DNA of 64,000 nt from an uncultured Haliea sp. (GCA_913061145.1 CAJXUQ010000012.1:47532-111531), one strand, 5' to 3'. Positions 1 to 12,805 are shown, counted from the first letter of the stretch. Program-made: numbers and translations. Notes: generated by a model not told the origin, from the letters alone.

Positions 1-1301
<1,301 letters not shown>

Positions 1302-1318
1302 TCAACTCATGTGATTGA

Positions 1319-2488
1319 TCAGGAATCGAGCGGGCGCAGCGCCCACTCACCGTCAGCTTTTACCAGTTCGCGGTCACACCGCGGATCGGGGCGCTCGCCG
1401 GCACAGCGAATGACGATCTCACCGCCCTTGCGCAGCGCTGCCACCGCCGCGAGCAGTGCGGGATCGTCGATATCCGGTGCACTTACCGCGCCGGGCTCGT
1501 CTGTCGCTGCCGGCACCAGGGCCATCAGGGCCTTGAGGTCAGTGGCAAAGCCGGTCGCCGGTCGCGCGCGGCCGAAGACCTTACCGACATCGTTGTAGCG
1601 TCCGCCATTCGCCAGCGCCTGGCCGTGCCCGGGGGCGTAGGCCGCAAACACCATGCCCGTGTGGTAGTGGTAACCGCGCAATTCTGCGAGGTCGAAATAC
1701 ACAGTAATACCGGGGTGGCTGCGGGCGATGGCGGCGGCCACGGCCTCCAGCGCCGCCACGGCAAGCAGCGCGTCCGGGGCTGCCTCCGCCAGCAGCTCGC
1801 GCGCCGCGTCGAGCACCGCCGCATCGCCGTGCAACTCCAGCAGGCCGAGAATCAGCCCGGCCGCCGGGGCAGCGACATCGACCAGAGCCAGCAGCAGATC
1901 AGGGCGGGACTTGCGCTGCAGGGCGTCGAAGACCTCCGCCTCCTGCTCCATGGTCAGTGCCGCCGCCGCGAGCACGGCTTCATACACACCCACGTGACCC
2001 AGGTCCAGCGTCACCTGGGTGACGCCGGCAGCACTCAGGGTGGCAAGCATGAGGCGGATAATCTCCACGTCGCCCGCCAGGCTGTCGTCGCCGTAGAGCT
2101 CGGCTCCCAACTGAATGGGGGAACGCGAAGCGAGCAGGGATTTGGGGCGGGTATGCAGGGTAGACCCTGCATAGCAGAGGCGCGTGACGCCGGCTTCAGC
2201 GAGGCTGTGCGCGTCGATGCGCGCCACCTGCGGCGTGATGTCGGCACGAATGCCCAGAGTGCGGCCACTCAGCTGGTCCGTCATCTTGAAGGTCAGCAAG
2301 TCGAGATCCCGCCCCAGGCCAATCAGCAGCGACTCGGTGAATTCCATCAGGGGAGGGATGACCAGCTGGTAGCCCCACTGCTGGTAGAGGTCGAGAAGTT
2401 CACGCCTCAGGCGTTCGACAATGCGCGCCTGCCGGGGCAGCACTTCTTCTACCCCATCGGGCAATTGCCAGCGATCCACCGTCGTCAT
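1319..2488 (-). CDS. hisZ: ATP phosphoribosyltransferase regulatory subunit (HisRS-like)
   Basis: HisRS-like start WQLPDGVEEVLPRQARIVERLRRELLDLYQQWGYQLVIPPLMEF; between hflC and purA as in many gammaproteobacteria. Confidence 0.92.
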   Translation of the reverse strand: MTTVDRWQLPDGVEEVLPRQARIVERLRRELLDLYQQWGYQLVIPPLMEFTESLLIGLGRDLDLLTFKMTDQLSGRTLGIRADITPQVARIDAHSLAEAGVTRLCYAGSTLHTRPKSLLASRSPIQLGAELYGDDSLAGDVEIIRLMLATLSAAGVTQVTLDLGHVGVYEAVLAAAALTMEQEAEVFDALQRKSRPDLLLALVDVAAPAAGLILGLLELHGDAAVLDAARELLAEAAPDALLAVAALEAVAAAIARSHPGITVYFDLAELRGYHYHTGMVFAAYAPGHGQALANGGRYNDVGKVFGRARPATGFATDLKALMALVPAATDEPGAVSAPDIDDPALLAAVAALRKGGEIVIRCAGERPDPRCDRELVKADGEWALRPLDS

Positions 2489-2497
2489 AAACGCCCT

Positions 2498-2689
2498 TTA
2501 GTGCACCCAATACAGCATTGCCACCCCGAGCAGCATGGTGCCCAGGCCGACATTGCGGATGACCTTGTCCTGCTGCTGCGCCACCCCGATCACCATCTGT
2601 CGCCAGATGCGGGGGCTCAGGAAGGGCAAGACACCCTCGATAATCAATACCAGCGCCAGGGCCGCTGGCAGTACCTGCCAGAATTCCAC
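2498..2689 (-). CDS. DUF2065 (YjeT-like) small membrane protein
   Basis: 63 aa, two hydrophobic segments, conserved position between hflC and hisZ. Confidence 0.8.
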   Translation of the reverse strand: MEFWQVLPAALALVLIIEGVLPFLSPRIWRQMVIGVAQQQDKVIRNVGLGTMLLGVAMLYWVH

Positions 2690-2714
2690 ATTATCCCCCT
2701 GAAGCCGTGCTCAT

Positions 2715-2765
2715 AAAAAAACCGCGGGGCCAGCGTTTGTGGGTAAAACGCCGGATCCCACGGTT
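2715..2765 (-). terminator. Rho-independent terminator after hflC
   Basis: Minus strand AACCGTGGG-AT-CCGGCGTTT-TACCCAC-AAACGCTGG-C-CCCGCGGTT-TTTTT: two stacked 9-bp stems (G.U pairs) followed by a T tract, between hflC stop (2814) and DUF2065 start (2689). Confidence 0.75.
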
Positions 2766-2813
2766 GCAGAATTCTACCACAGGCGCCACTGAAGGCACCT
2801 GCGTTTTTTGCCC

Positions 2814-3689
2814 CTATTGACTGCCCTCGGAATCTTTCAGATAGCGGAAGAAGTCACTGTCTGGCTGAATCAGCATGATGTCGCCGCTGTTCTGGAACGA
2901 CTCCCGATACGCCCGCAGGCTGCGCGTGAACGAATAGAACTCAGGGTTGCTGTTGAAGGCCTCGGCGTAGATGCTGGTCGCCAGTGCATCACCCTCACCA
3001 CGGATCAGCTGGGCATCGCGATAGGCGTTCGCTTCCAGTACCGTGACTTCACGGTCAGCGGCAGCGCGAATACCCTCAGCAAGCTCCTGGCCCAGTGCCC
3101 GATGCTCCCTGGCTTCTTTTTCCCGCTCGGCGTTCATGCGGCGATACACGGACTCGGAGACATCCGGCGGCAGGTCGATCTGCTTGACCCGCACGTCCAG
3201 GACCTCGACACCGTATTCTTCCAGTGCCACTTCGCTCAGCTCCTCAGTCAGCGCTTCCATCAACTGGTCACGCTGACCCGACACCACCTCCTGAATGGTG
3301 CGTACCGCCACCTGGTTGCGCAAACCGTCGTTGATTCGCTGCCCGAGCAGCGCGCTGGCTCGCGCTTCCTCACCGTTGGTCGCGGTGTAGAACTTCGCGG
3401 TGTCGGCCACACGGAACTTGGCATAGGAATCGACAATCAACGCCTTCTTCTCCTGCGTAAAGAAGCGTTCGGGCGTTGAATCCACCGTCAGCAGCCGTGC
3501 CTCGAACTTGCGCACGTTGTTGACGAAGGGCACCTTGACGTGCAGGCCGGGCTTGATGTCCGGATTGACCACTTCACCAAACTGCAGCATCACCGCGCGC
3601 TCGGTCTCCTTGACCACAAACACCGTGTTGCTCAGTACGAACAGCGACAGGGCAGCTACCAGCAGCCAGGTCATACCTTTTCCGCCCAT
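2814..3689 (-). CDS. hflC: HflC, FtsH protease modulator (SPFH/band 7)
   Basis: N-terminal TM, VFVVKETERAVMLQFGEVV; pairs with hflK. Confidence 0.95.
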   Translation of the reverse strand: MGGKGMTWLLVAALSLFVLSNTVFVVKETERAVMLQFGEVVNPDIKPGLHVKVPFVNNVRKFEARLLTVDSTPERFFTQEKKALIVDSYAKFRVADTAKFYTATNGEEARASALLGQRINDGLRNQVAVRTIQEVVSGQRDQLMEALTEELSEVALEEYGVEVLDVRVKQIDLPPDVSESVYRRMNAEREKEAREHRALGQELAEGIRAAADREVTVLEANAYRDAQLIRGEGDALATSIYAEAFNSNPEFYSFTRSLRAYRESFQNSGDIMLIQPDSDFFRYLKDSEGSQ

Positions 3690-3690
3690 C

Positions 3691-4857
3691 TTAGCGACCT
3701 CCTCTGCGGTTATTGGCTGCAGCGGCTTCCTGACGCAGCTGCTCAGTCACGGCGTCGGTCAGCTCGCGTACCGTGTTGGCATCCAGCCGACCGCTGCGCG
3801 GCACGCTGGCACCGGACGAGCTGGTCATTTTGTCCAGCGGCAGGTACATCACGTTGTTGCCGCCTTCCACATCCACCATCACCTTGTTGGTGTTGGTGAG
3901 CACCTCCTGCACGGCTTCGAGGTACAGCCGCTCACGGGTCACTTCCGGTGCCTTGGCGTACTCGGCCAACAGCGCCTTGAAGCGTTCCGCCTCACCTTCG
4001 GCGCTGGCGACCACCTGTTCGCGGTAAGCGCCGGCCTCCTCAAGCACCCGCTGGGCACGGCCGCGCGCTTCAGGCACGATGCCATTGGCATAGGCCTGGG
4101 CCTCGTTCTTAAGCCGCTCCTCATCCTCACGCGCCTTGATCACGTCGTCGAATGCGGCCTGCACCTGGCTCGGCGGCTTGGATTCGTCGATGTTGACCTT
4201 GATCACACGAATGCCGGTTTCATACATGTCGGTGTAGCGCTGCAGGCGCACCTGCACGTCGGTACCGATCTGGGCACGCCCCTCGGTCAACACCGAGTCC
4301 ATGCGGGTATCGCCGACGACATGCCGCAATGCGCTCTGGGCCGCATGCTGCAGGGAATCCTCAGGGTCGCGCACCTTCAGTACAAAACTGGTGGGATCGA
4401 CGATCACGTACTGCACCGACATGCGCACCTCGACGATATTCTCGTCCTGGGTGAGCATGATCTCGCGGAAGGTCGCGGCGCGCACCTTGGTGGTGTTGAC
4501 GCGAATCACTTCGTCGATCAGCGGTGGGTTCCACTGCAGGCCAGGCTGCACAGTCTCGAGGTACTTGCCGAAGCGCAACACCACGGCGCGCTCCTGCTCG
4601 TCGACCTGGTACAGCCCCATCAGGCCCCAGACCAGTACAGCGACCAGTGCAATCACCCCCAGCAGGCCGGCGGAGAGGCCGCCACCGCCACCGCCACCCG
4701 ATGAGCCGCCGCGCCTGGCGCCACGACCACCAAACAGGCCGCCGAGTTTCTCCTGCAACTTTTTCAGCGCCTCATCAAGGTCTGGGGGCCCCTGGTCACC
4801 GCCGCCCCAGGGATCCTTCGGCTTGTTACTTCCACCACCCGGCTCATTCCAAGCCAT
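3691..4857 (-). CDS. hflK: HflK, FtsH protease modulator
   Basis: Starts MAWNEPGGGSNKPKDPWGGGDQGPPDLDEALKKLQEKL; Gly-rich segment, TM, band 7 domain. Confidence 0.95.
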   Translation of the reverse strand: MAWNEPGGGSNKPKDPWGGGDQGPPDLDEALKKLQEKLGGLFGGRGARRGGSSGGGGGGGLSAGLLGVIALVAVLVWGLMGLYQVDEQERAVVLRFGKYLETVQPGLQWNPPLIDEVIRVNTTKVRAATFREIMLTQDENIVEVRMSVQYVIVDPTSFVLKVRDPEDSLQHAAQSALRHVVGDTRMDSVLTEGRAQIGTDVQVRLQRYTDMYETGIRVIKVNIDESKPPSQVQAAFDDVIKAREDEERLKNEAQAYANGIVPEARGRAQRVLEEAGAYREQVVASAEGEAERFKALLAEYAKAPEVTRERLYLEAVQEVLTNTNKVMVDVEGGNNVMYLPLDKMTSSSGASVPRSGRLDANTVRELTDAVTEQLRQEAAAANNRRGGR

Positions 4858-4922
4858 ACTGAACTCCCATTTTCACCATGTTTGCAGTTTATCAAAACTA
4901 TCTGAACCCCCGACCCGGGTTC

Positions 4923-6194
4923 CTAGGGCACCAGCTCTGGCCCCCGCTTCATCAGCCGATTCCAGTCGGCCCGCGGCAGGCGCACGCTCAGGTGTGCTGT
5001 ACCGTCATCGCCGTACTGTTCCGCCGCTACCGCACCCATCTGGTACAGCGCCGCACGCAGACGGCCCTGTTGCGGCTGCAGGTGCAGCTCTTCCTCCACC
5101 ATATCAGCCCCGACGCGCTCGCCGATGGCCTGCAGCAGCAGGTCGCAGCCCGCTCCGGTGGCCGCGCTCAGCCACACGCGCTCGGGGACGCCGTGCTCAT
5201 CGTAATCAATACGCGGCTCCTGCTCCAACAGGTCAAGTTTGTTGAACACCTGCAGCTGCGGGATGTCCTGTGCGCCAATTTCCTCCAGCACTGCCTGCAC
5301 CTGGTAGATGTTGTCCTCGCGCGCTCCCGCAGCCACATCGATCACATGCAACAGGAGATCGGCGCTGACCGTCTCTTCCAGCGTCGCCTTGAAGGCCTCG
5401 ACCAGCTTGTGCGGCAAATGGGCAATGAAGCCCACGGTATCCGCCATAATCACCGGCCCGACTTCCTCCAGCTCCAACCGGCGCAGCGTGGGATCAAGGG
5501 TGGCAAACAGCTGGTCGGCGGCATACACCTCGGCATTGGTCAGGCGGTTGAACAGCGTCGACTTGCCGGCATTGGTATACCCCACCAGCGCAATGGTGGG
5601 CACTTCCGCCCGTCGCCGGGACCGCCGACCCTGGTCGCGCTGGCGCCGCACTTTCTCCAGCCGGGCCAGAATCGACTTGATACGCACCCGGAGTAGACGC
5701 CGGTCGGTCTCCAGCTGGGTTTCGCCGGGCCCACGCAGCCCGATTCCGCCCTTCTGTCGCTCGAGGTGGGTCCAGCCACGCACCAGGCGCGTGCTCATGT
5801 GCTGCAGTTGTGCGAGCTCCACCTGCAACTTGCCCTCGTGGGTGCGGGCGCGCTGGGCGAAAATGTCGAGAATCAGCCCGGTACGATCCAGCACGCGACA
5901 TTTGAACTCCCGCTCCAGGTTGCGCTCCTGGCTGGGACTCAGCGCGTGATTGAAAATCACCAGCTCCGCTTCGTGCAGCTGCACCTCGTCAAGCACTTCC
6001 TGGACCTTGCCGGACCCTATAAAGGTGCGTGAGTCGGGCACGTCGCGGCTGCCCACAACAAACGCCACCGGGTCGCCACCGGCCGACAGGACCAGTTCCT
6101 CGAACTCGCGGGGGTCTTCACGCTCGTCTTCGCTGGCAATGGCGAGGTGCACCAATACGGCGCGCTCGCCGGACGCTGGACGCTCAAAAAACAC
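4923..6194 (-). CDS. hflX: ribosome-associated GTPase HflX
   Basis: GTPase motifs VALVGYTNAGKSTLFNRLT, DTVGFI, GGIGLRGPGETQLETDRRLLR. Confidence 0.96.
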   Translation of the reverse strand: MFFERPASGERAVLVHLAIASEDEREDPREFEELVLSAGGDPVAFVVGSRDVPDSRTFIGSGKVQEVLDEVQLHEAELVIFNHALSPSQERNLEREFKCRVLDRTGLILDIFAQRARTHEGKLQVELAQLQHMSTRLVRGWTHLERQKGGIGLRGPGETQLETDRRLLRVRIKSILARLEKVRRQRDQGRRSRRRAEVPTIALVGYTNAGKSTLFNRLTNAEVYAADQLFATLDPTLRRLELEEVGPVIMADTVGFIAHLPHKLVEAFKATLEETVSADLLLHVIDVAAGAREDNIYQVQAVLEEIGAQDIPQLQVFNKLDLLEQEPRIDYDEHGVPERVWLSAATGAGCDLLLQAIGERVGADMVEEELHLQPQQGRLRAALYQMGAVAAEQYGDDGTAHLSVRLPRADWNRLMKRGPELVP

Positions 6195-6259
6195 GCTCGC
6201 CTCGGAAATCGGCTGTGAGTGGAGTGGGGGCGCCGCAGCGCCCGCACAATCTGGGCAGA

Positions 6260-6511
6260 CTAGCTCTCGCCGTCATCATCTTCCGGCGGATTCTGCATGG
6301 GCATGCGCACCACGCGGGAAGGAACCACAGTGGAAATGGCGTGCTTGTACACCATCTGGCTGACCGTGTTTTTCAGCAACACAACAAACTGGTCAAATGA
6401 CTCGATCTGGCCCTGCAGCTTGATGCCGTTGACCAGATAGATGGATACCGGAACGCGTTCCTTACGCAGGATGTTCAGGTAAGGGTCTTGTAGCGTGTGC
6501 CCTTTTGACAT
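6260..6511 (-). CDS. hfq: RNA chaperone Hfq
   Basis: [66 protein letters not shown]. Confidence 0.98.
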   Translation of the reverse strand: MSKGHTLQDPYLNILRKERVPVSIYLVNGIKLQGQIESFDQFVVLLKNTVSQMVYKHAISTVVPSRVVRMPMQNPPEDDDGES

Positions 6512-6648
6512 AGCTCTCTCCTTGGCTGGCTCAACAGGAGCCTGATAATAATGGATGTATTCTCGCCTTCTCTCACCCTGCCGGGCCGCTCTGCAGGCCC
6601 GGGGGGCGCTCCCCGACCGATTGCTGACAGTATAGCTGGTATTCCCCC

Positions 6649-7635
6649 TTACATGGGGCTCTCCTGCAGATACTTCAAGGCGCAGGTAAGCGAATTTTCA
6701 TCCAATTCGCCCGCGCTGTGTTCTGACTCTCCCGCGGCACAAACGTTCCCCGCAGCATTGGTCAGCAGCCAGTGCAGCCCCTGCCACTTGCGCAGCCAGG
6801 TCAGCTGCCGCTTCGCCAGCTGCCGGGTCGCCGCGACGCCCTGTTGCACCGCTTCCTCCAGGCTGCACTCGCCGTCCAGATGTCGGGAGAGCTGGCGGTA
6901 GCCGACAGCACGCAACGCCGGGAGCTCGCTGTGCCCCGCCAACTGCTCGCGCAGCGCGGCAACCTCCTGCAAAAAACCCTGTTCCATCATCTGTGCAAAG
7001 CGCTGGGCTATGCGCTGATGCAGCACCCCGCGGTCCCGGGGGCATATGGCCAGCTGCTGCACACGATAGTCACGTACCGGACTCTCCGGCACCTGCTCAT
7101 GCCATACGCTCAACGGCACACCGCTGCTGGCAAACACCTCCAATGCTCTGCTTATACGCTGCGAGTGGTGAGGGTGGATTGCCGCCGCGGAGACAGGGTC
7201 CACCGCCGCCAGCCGCGCATGCAGCGCAGGCCAGCCCTGCGCTGCCGCCTCGGCGGCCAACGACCCTCGCAGCTGCGGATCGGCCGCAGGCATTGCCGCC
7301 AACCCGTCCAGCAGCGCGCGGAAATACAGCATGGTGCCACCCACGAGGATCGGCACCCTGCCGCGTCCGACGATATCCGCGGCAGCGCGCAGCGCGTCCT
7401 GAACGAATTCCGCCGCGGAGTAGGACTCGGTGGGGTCGCGGATGTCGACCAGATGATGGGGGTAGTCCGGTTTCGCGCTGCCAATATCCAGGCCGCGATA
7501 CACCAGCGTGCTGTCAACGCTGATCAATTCGCCCCCAAGGGCCTCGGCAAGTCCCACCGCCAGATCAGTCTTGCCGGCGGCCGTCGGCCCGGTGATACAG
7601 AGCAACAGCGGCTTCTGCGCCTCCCGTCGGGCCAT
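6649..7635 (-). CDS. miaA: tRNA dimethylallyltransferase
   Basis: [43 protein letters not shown]. Confidence 0.96.
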   Translation of the reverse strand: MARREAQKPLLLCITGPTAAGKTDLAVGLAEALGGELISVDSTLVYRGLDIGSAKPDYPHHLVDIRDPTESYSAAEFVQDALRAAADIVGRGRVPILVGGTMLYFRALLDGLAAMPAADPQLRGSLAAEAAAQGWPALHARLAAVDPVSAAAIHPHHSQRISRALEVFASSGVPLSVWHEQVPESPVRDYRVQQLAICPRDRGVLHQRIAQRFAQMMEQGFLQEVAALREQLAGHSELPALRAVGYRQLSRHLDGECSLEEAVQQGVAATRQLAKRQLTWLRKWQGLHWLLTNAAGNVCAAGESEHSAGELDENSLTCALKYLQESPM

Positions 7636-7641
7636 GTGCGC

Positions 7642-9444
7642 CTAGCGGCCCCGCAGGAACAGTTTATCGAGTTCCTCAAGCGACATGCGCGTCCAGGTGG
7701 GACGCCCATGGTTGCATTGGCCCGAGCGTTCCGTTTCTTCCATATCCCGCAACAGGGCATTCATTTCCGGCACGCTGAGGCGCCGGTTCGCACGCACCGA
7801 ACCATGGCAGGCCATGGTCGACAAAATGTCATCCATATGGGCCTCTATGCGGTCCGAGCTGCCGTATTCGGCCAGATCCGAGAGCACGTCGCGCACCAGG
7901 GCTGCCACATCCGAACCGCGCAGCGTCACCGGGATCTGGCGCACCAGCAGCGACTCCTCACCCGCGACCTCCACCAGCAGCCCCAACCGAGCGAACACCT
8001 CGGCGTGGTCCTGCGCGAGGGCCACCTCCCGCTCGCTGACCGCTATCGCCTCCGGCACCAGCAGGGGCTGGCCGGGAATGGCATCCAGCGCCCTGGCTGC
8101 CTTCAGCCGCTCATAGGTGATGCGCTCGTGGGCCGCGTGCATGTCGACCAGCACCAGGCCCTCGGCGTTTTCCGCGAGGATGTAGATACCCTTCAACTGC
8201 GCCAGGGCATAGCCCAGCGGCGGCACCTCCTCCGGAGTCTCCACCTCGGGCAGCGCGCGGGGATGCAGGCCGGCATAGCTGCGCAGCTGTTCCCCGGACT
8301 GCCCCGGCAGGGGTGCGGAGGTCGGCCGGTAGGCCGCCTGCGGCCCCCAGCCCAGGCCGGGCTGGCGGGCGATCTCACCGGTTGTCGTATCCACCGCCAG
8401 GCCCTCGGGAGTCGCCACCGGCGGTGGCGCCGCAGCGGGCCTGACATCCGCCAGCGCGCGGTGCAGACCGCTGAAAATGCACTGGTGTACGGCACGACTG
8501 TCCCGGAAGCGCACCTCGTGCTTGCCGGGGTGCACATTGACGTCCACCTGGGCCGGATCGAGCTCGAGAAATAACACAAAGGCAGGGTGGCGGCCGTGAT
8601 AGAGTACGTCGCGGTAGGCCTGCTTTACTGCGTGCGCCACCAGTTTGTCGCGAATCACCCGGCCGTTGACAAAGAAATACTGCAGGTCTGCCTGACTGCG
8701 GGAAAAGGTCGGCAGCCCCAGCCAGCCCCAAAGTCGCATGTCGCCGCGCTCGACTTCGATAAACAGTGCCTGCTCCATGAAGGCCGGGCCGCACACGGCG
8801 GCAACACGTCGCTGGCGCTCCGCGTCCGATGCGGCACCTGCCAGGCTGTGAATCACCTTGCCGTTGTGGCGCAAGGTGAAGCCGACATCGAAGCGCGACA
8901 GGGCCAGGCGCTTGACGACCTCTTCCAGATGATTGAACTCGGTTTTTTCCGTGCGCAGGAACTTGCGCCGCGCCGGCGTGTTGAAGAACAGGTCGCGCAC
9001 CTCTACCGTGGTGCCTCGCGGGTGGGGTGCAGGGCGCAGCTGTACGTCCATCTCACGCCCCTCGCAGAGTGCGCTGCACCCCTCGCTGGTCCCGTCGCGG
9101 TGATTGCTGGTGAGCGTGAGCCGCGACACTGAACCGATGGAGGCCAGTGCTTCGCCGCGAAAACCGAGGCTGCCCACGCGCTCCAGATCGTCCAGGGACG
9201 CGATCTTGCTGGTGGCGTGGCGGGACAGCGCCAGCGGCAGGTCTTCCGGATCAATCCCGAAACCGTTATCCCGAATGCGGATCAGCTTGCAACCCGCAGC
9301 CTCGATATCGATGTCGACTCGCGTGGCACCGGCATCAAGGCTGTTTTCAAGCACTTCCTTGACGACGGATGCGGGTCGCTCAACCACTTCGCCGGCGGCG
9401 ATCTGGTTGGCTAGCCTCGGGCTGAGGCGCTGGATTCTGGGCAT
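7642..9444 (-). CDS. mutL: DNA mismatch repair protein MutL
   Basis: [52 protein letters not shown]. Confidence 0.97.
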   Translation of the reverse strand: MPRIQRLSPRLANQIAAGEVVERPASVVKEVLENSLDAGATRVDIDIEAAGCKLIRIRDNGFGIDPEDLPLALSRHATSKIASLDDLERVGSLGFRGEALASIGSVSRLTLTSNHRDGTSEGCSALCEGREMDVQLRPAPHPRGTTVEVRDLFFNTPARRKFLRTEKTEFNHLEEVVKRLALSRFDVGFTLRHNGKVIHSLAGAASDAERQRRVAAVCGPAFMEQALFIEVERGDMRLWGWLGLPTFSRSQADLQYFFVNGRVIRDKLVAHAVKQAYRDVLYHGRHPAFVLFLELDPAQVDVNVHPGKHEVRFRDSRAVHQCIFSGLHRALADVRPAAAPPPVATPEGLAVDTTTGEIARQPGLGWGPQAAYRPTSAPLPGQSGEQLRSYAGLHPRALPEVETPEEVPPLGYALAQLKGIYILAENAEGLVLVDMHAAHERITYERLKAARALDAIPGQPLLVPEAIAVSEREVALAQDHAEVFARLGLLVEVAGEESLLVRQIPVTLRGSDVAALVRDVLSDLAEYGSSDRIEAHMDDILSTMACHGSVRANRRLSVPEMNALLRDMEETERSGQCNHGRPTWTRMSLEELDKLFLRGR

Positions 9445-9464
9445 GAATGGGGCTTCAGTCGGGC

Positions 9465-10790
9465 TCAGGTCGCAGGTATTTTCAGCGTTTGACCTACCAT
9501 GATGTGCGAGGAATCACGCAGGCCGTTGTGTTCCCGCAGACGGCGAACCGGCACATTGAAACGCTGGGCGATGCCCGAGAGTGTATCACCTCGGGCGATG
9601 GTGTACTCCTGATCACCCTGCTGCTTGCGCTGGGCAATCAGCGTGCCCGGTGGTGGCTGGGCCAGAAACCAGTCACGAATACCGGCGTGGATGGCCTGTG
9701 CCACCTTTTGCTGATAGGCACGGGTGCTGAGCTTTTGTGCTTCACCGGGGTTGGAGATAAAACCGGTCTCGACCAGGATGGAGGGAATGTCAGGTGACTT
9801 CAGTACCGCAAAGCCGGCCTGCTCGACATTGCGCTTGTGCAGCCGGGCCACCGTATCCATACGCGACAGCACCTTGGCGCCGACTTTGAGGCTGTGGTCC
9901 AGTGTATTGGTCATGGAGAGATCGGTGAGCACGCTGGCCAGCACGTCATCCTTGTCACCCAGACGCACACCGCCGATCAGGTCTGCCGCGTTTTCACGCT
10001 GCGCAAGGTAACTGGCGGCGGTGCTGGTGGCGCCGCGGGTCGACAGCGCGTACACCGACGCGCCGTTGGCTTCACGGCGCGTAAACGCGTCTGCGTGGAT
10101 GGAGACAAACAGGTCAGCCTGCCGCTGACGGGCGAGGTCGCGACGCCCCTTGAGGCTGACGTAGTAATCGCCTGTGCGGATCATGGTCGGGCGAAACCCC
10201 TCATCGCGCTTGAGCAATGACTCCAGTTCCCGGGAAATGGCAAGCACGATGTCCTTCTCGCGCTGCCGGTTGGGGCCGATGGCGCCAGGGTCTTCGCCGC
10301 CATGCCCCGCATCAATTGCAATAATGATGTCGCGACTGCCGCGATCCGTAACCGCAGAGGTTTTCACCGGCTCGGCTGCAACAGCTTTCTCGCTAACGGG
10401 GTTCCGGTCGTAGAGATCCAGCACCAGCCGGTCGCCCGCCTGCGCGTTGGCCTTGAGCGCAAAACTGCGTGGGTCCACGGCGGCACGCACATCGAACACC
10501 ACGCGCAGGTCGCGACCTTCACGGACGCCCGAGCGCACCAGTGAAATCGGCGTGTTGGCCAGTTCCAGACCACTCAGGCTGGCTTTCAGCGTAGCGTTGC
10601 TGACATCGAGGACAATGCGATCGGGGCTGCTGAGGGTCAACAGGCGGTGATCTGCCGGGCCGCTCAGGTCAAACACCACACGTGTGTGATCCGGCGCACG
10701 CCACAAACGGACATCGTGCACCTCCACCGCCAGCGCCGTCGATACACTCAGGCACCACAGCACCAGACTCGCCCAGAAACCCCTGTTCAT
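9465..10790 (-). CDS. amiB: N-acetylmuramoyl-L-alanine amidase (AMIN + Amidase_3 + LysM)
   Basis: AMIN-like N-terminus, [18 protein letters not shown]-terminal Lys[30 protein letters not shown]; next to mutL. Confidence 0.93.
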   Translation of the reverse strand: MNRGFWASLVLWCLSVSTALAVEVHDVRLWRAPDHTRVVFDLSGPADHRLLTLSSPDRIVLDVSNATLKASLSGLELANTPISLVRSGVREGRDLRVVFDVRAAVDPRSFALKANAQAGDRLVLDLYDRNPVSEKAVAAEPVKTSAVTDRGSRDIIIAIDAGHGGEDPGAIGPNRQREKDIVLAISRELESLLKRDEGFRPTMIRTGDYYVSLKGRRDLARQRQADLFVSIHADAFTRREANGASVYALSTRGATSTAASYLAQRENAADLIGGVRLGDKDDVLASVLTDLSMTNTLDHSLKVGAKVLSRMDTVARLHKRNVEQAGFAVLKSPDIPSILVETGFISNPGEAQKLSTRAYQQKVAQAIHAGIRDWFLAQPPPGTLIAQRKQQGDQEYTIARGDTLSGIAQRFNVPVRRLREHNGLRDSSHIMVGQTLKIPAT

Positions 10791-10814
10791 CTCACTCCAG
10801 ACGCGTATCCGTCG

Positions 10815-11291
10815 CTATGCTCGGGCAGCGGATTGCCAGCGCGCCAGGATGCGGTGACCCACATCGCTTCCAGCCTGCACCTGCAGGCTACGCCCGCTAC
10901 CCGCTGCGGTTATGGTAATCGCTAAATCTGCCCGGGGCAAAACTCCCGCGCCACGTTCGGGCCACTCCACCAGACACAGGCTGTGAGGGGTGAAGTAGTC
11001 CCGTATACCCATGAATTCGAGCTCCGCCGGGTCGGCGAGCCGGTAAAGATCGAAATGAAAAACCTCCAGCTCACCGAACTGATAGGGCTCTACCAGCGTG
11101 TAGGTGGGGCTTTTCACCGCACCCCGATGACCGAAACTCTGCACCAGACCGCGGCTCAGGGTCGTCTTGCCCATACCCAGGCCGCCGTAGAGATACACAA
11201 TCACACCGGGCTCGCTGGCCGCGCCGAGTAAAGCACCCAGCCGTACCATGGCGGCTTCATCGAGCGCCGCAAACGTTGCCTCTGCGGTCAT
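10815..11291 (-). CDS. tsaE: tRNA threonylcarbamoyladenosine biosynthesis ATPase TsaE
   Basis: VIVYLYGGLGMGKTTLSRGLVQSFGHRGAVKSPTYTLVEPY. Confidence 0.95.
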   Translation of the reverse strand: MTAEATFAALDEAAMVRLGALLGAASEPGVIVYLYGGLGMGKTTLSRGLVQSFGHRGAVKSPTYTLVEPYQFGELEVFHFDLYRLADPAELEFMGIRDYFTPHSLCLVEWPERGAGVLPRADLAITITAAGSGRSLQVQAGSDVGHRILARWQSAARA

Positions 11292-12805
11292 CCCAGTAGT
11301 TTCCTCAGTGGCAGCATCAGATCGCTGGCCAGCAGGCCGCGCTGCCCTGCAGAGGCCGCCATGTCCGCTGCTGCACCGTGTGCACAGGCCGCCAGCGCGG
11401 TGGCCGTCAAGGGACTGAGGCCCTGCGCCAGCAGCGCACCAATCACACCGCTGAGTACATCGCCCATGCCCCCCGACGCCATGCCGGGATTACCGTAATC
11501 CGCCAGCAACTGCTGCTGCCCGTCGACAATCAGGCTGCCGTTGCCCTTCAACAGCACAACCCCGCCGAGCCGCGTCTGCAACGCGCCCGACGCCGCAAAC
11601 CGGTCACCCTGCACCGCCGCCGTGGAACTGCCCAGCAGACGCGCGGCCTCTCCTGGATGCGGGGTGTAGACCCGATTATCGCGCAACAGCGCGGCTTCCC
11701 GCGGCAATTCCGCCAGCAGGTTCAGGGCGTCGGCATCAATGACCACTGGCTGCGGTGCCGCCAGCGCCACCTGCAGCAGTTGGCCGGACCAGCTGCTGCG
11801 ACCGAGGCCCGGCCCCAGCACAATAACATCCGCGCCGGCCAACAGCGGCTGCAGTTCCTGCCCTGAGCGCACCGCGCTGACCATCGCTTCCGGTGTGCGC
11901 GCGACGATTGCGGGCAGATGCTCTGGCCGCGTCGCCACCCGCACCAGACCTGCGCCGCAGCGCAGTGCAGCTTCTGCGGCCAGTGCCACCGCGCCGGGAA
12001 AGCCGTAATCGCCGCCGACCACCAGCACCGTGCCGTAATCGCCCTTGTGGCTGGCCGCAGGGCGCTGCGGCCATGCGCTGAGCAGGCGTTGCAGATCGAG
12101 GCGGCGCCAGGCAGGCACTAGCGACTGCACTGCCTCTGCGGGCACTGCGAGATCAGCGTACTCGAGCTGGCCCCTGCAATCGGGACCGTGCAGGGTGAAC
12201 AGACCGCGCTTGCGGGCAATGAAGGTGACCGTGAGGTCGGCGCGCACCGCCGTGCCGAGCACGCGCCCGGTGTCGGCGCAGAGCCCGGAGGGTATATCCA
12301 GCGCCACCACCGGCTGGCCTGCACTGTTCAAGGCGTCGATCGCGGCGGCAAAGGGCTCGCGAACATCGCCTCCCAGACCGGTGCCAAGCAGGGCGTCGAC
12401 CAGTACACTCTCGGCCTCCAGCGCATTGCCGGTAAACGGCGCCACGGGCACGCCATTGGCCAGCGCCTGCGCGCGGGCACGCAACGCGTCGCCGCGGATT
12501 TTCGCCGGGTCTCCCACCTGCAGCACCCGCACCGGTATATTGCGACGACGGGCCTGATCGGCAAGCAGATAGCCATCGCCGCCATTGTTCCCGGTGCCGC
12601 AGAGCACCTGCAGCAAGGCAGGCTGCGGCCAACGCAGCGAGAGTTGATGCAGGGCGGCAGCGGCGGCCCGGGACATGAGCACCGCGCCTTGAATGCCAGC
12701 GCGCTCGATGGCCCACTGATCCAGCGCGCGCGTCTCGCTGGCACTGTACAAACCTTCGTGCTCCGAGCCGCTGAAACCCTGCCTGACTGACGTCGCCAAA
12801 ACCAA
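11288..12805 (-). CDS. nnr: bifunctional NAD(P)H-hydrate epimerase / ADP-dependent dehydratase
   Basis: CGTGNNGGDGYLLA epimerase motif; C-terminal carbohydrate-kinase-like domain GNPGMASGGMGDVLSGVIGALLAQG. Confidence 0.94.
   Translation of the reverse strand: MVLATSVRQGFSGSEHEGLYSASETRALDQWAIERAGIQGAVLMSRAAAAALHQLSLRWPQPALLQVLCGTGNNGGDGYLLADQARRRNIPVRVLQVGDPAKIRGDALRARAQALANGVPVAPFTGNALEAESVLVDALLGTGLGGDVREPFAAAIDALNSAGQPVVALDIPSGLCADTGRVLGTAVRADLTVTFIARKRGLFTLHGPDCRGQLEYADLAVPAEAVQSLVPAWRRLDLQRLLSAWPQRPAASHKGDYGTVLVVGGDYGFPGAVALAAEAALRCGAGLVRVATRPEHLPAIVARTPEAMVSAVRSGQELQPLLAGADVIVLGPGLGRSSWSGQLLQVALAAPQPVVIDADALNLLAELPREAALLRDNRVYTPHPGEAARLLGSSTAAVQGDRFAASGALQTRLGGVVLLKGNGSLIVDGQQQLLADYGNPGMASGGMGDVLSGVIGALLAQGLSPLTATALAACAHGAAADMAASAGQRGLLASDLMLPLRKLLG

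Noticed and set aside
6581-6602. CCGGGCC-N8-GGCCCGG hairpin between hfq and miaA
   Set aside because: No T tract on either side; may be incidental in GC-rich spacer, not called a terminator.
6772-8574. 600-aa plus-strand ORF opposite miaA/mutL
   Set aside because: Spans two well-supported opposite-strand genes; no recognisable family, typical high-GC shadow ORF.
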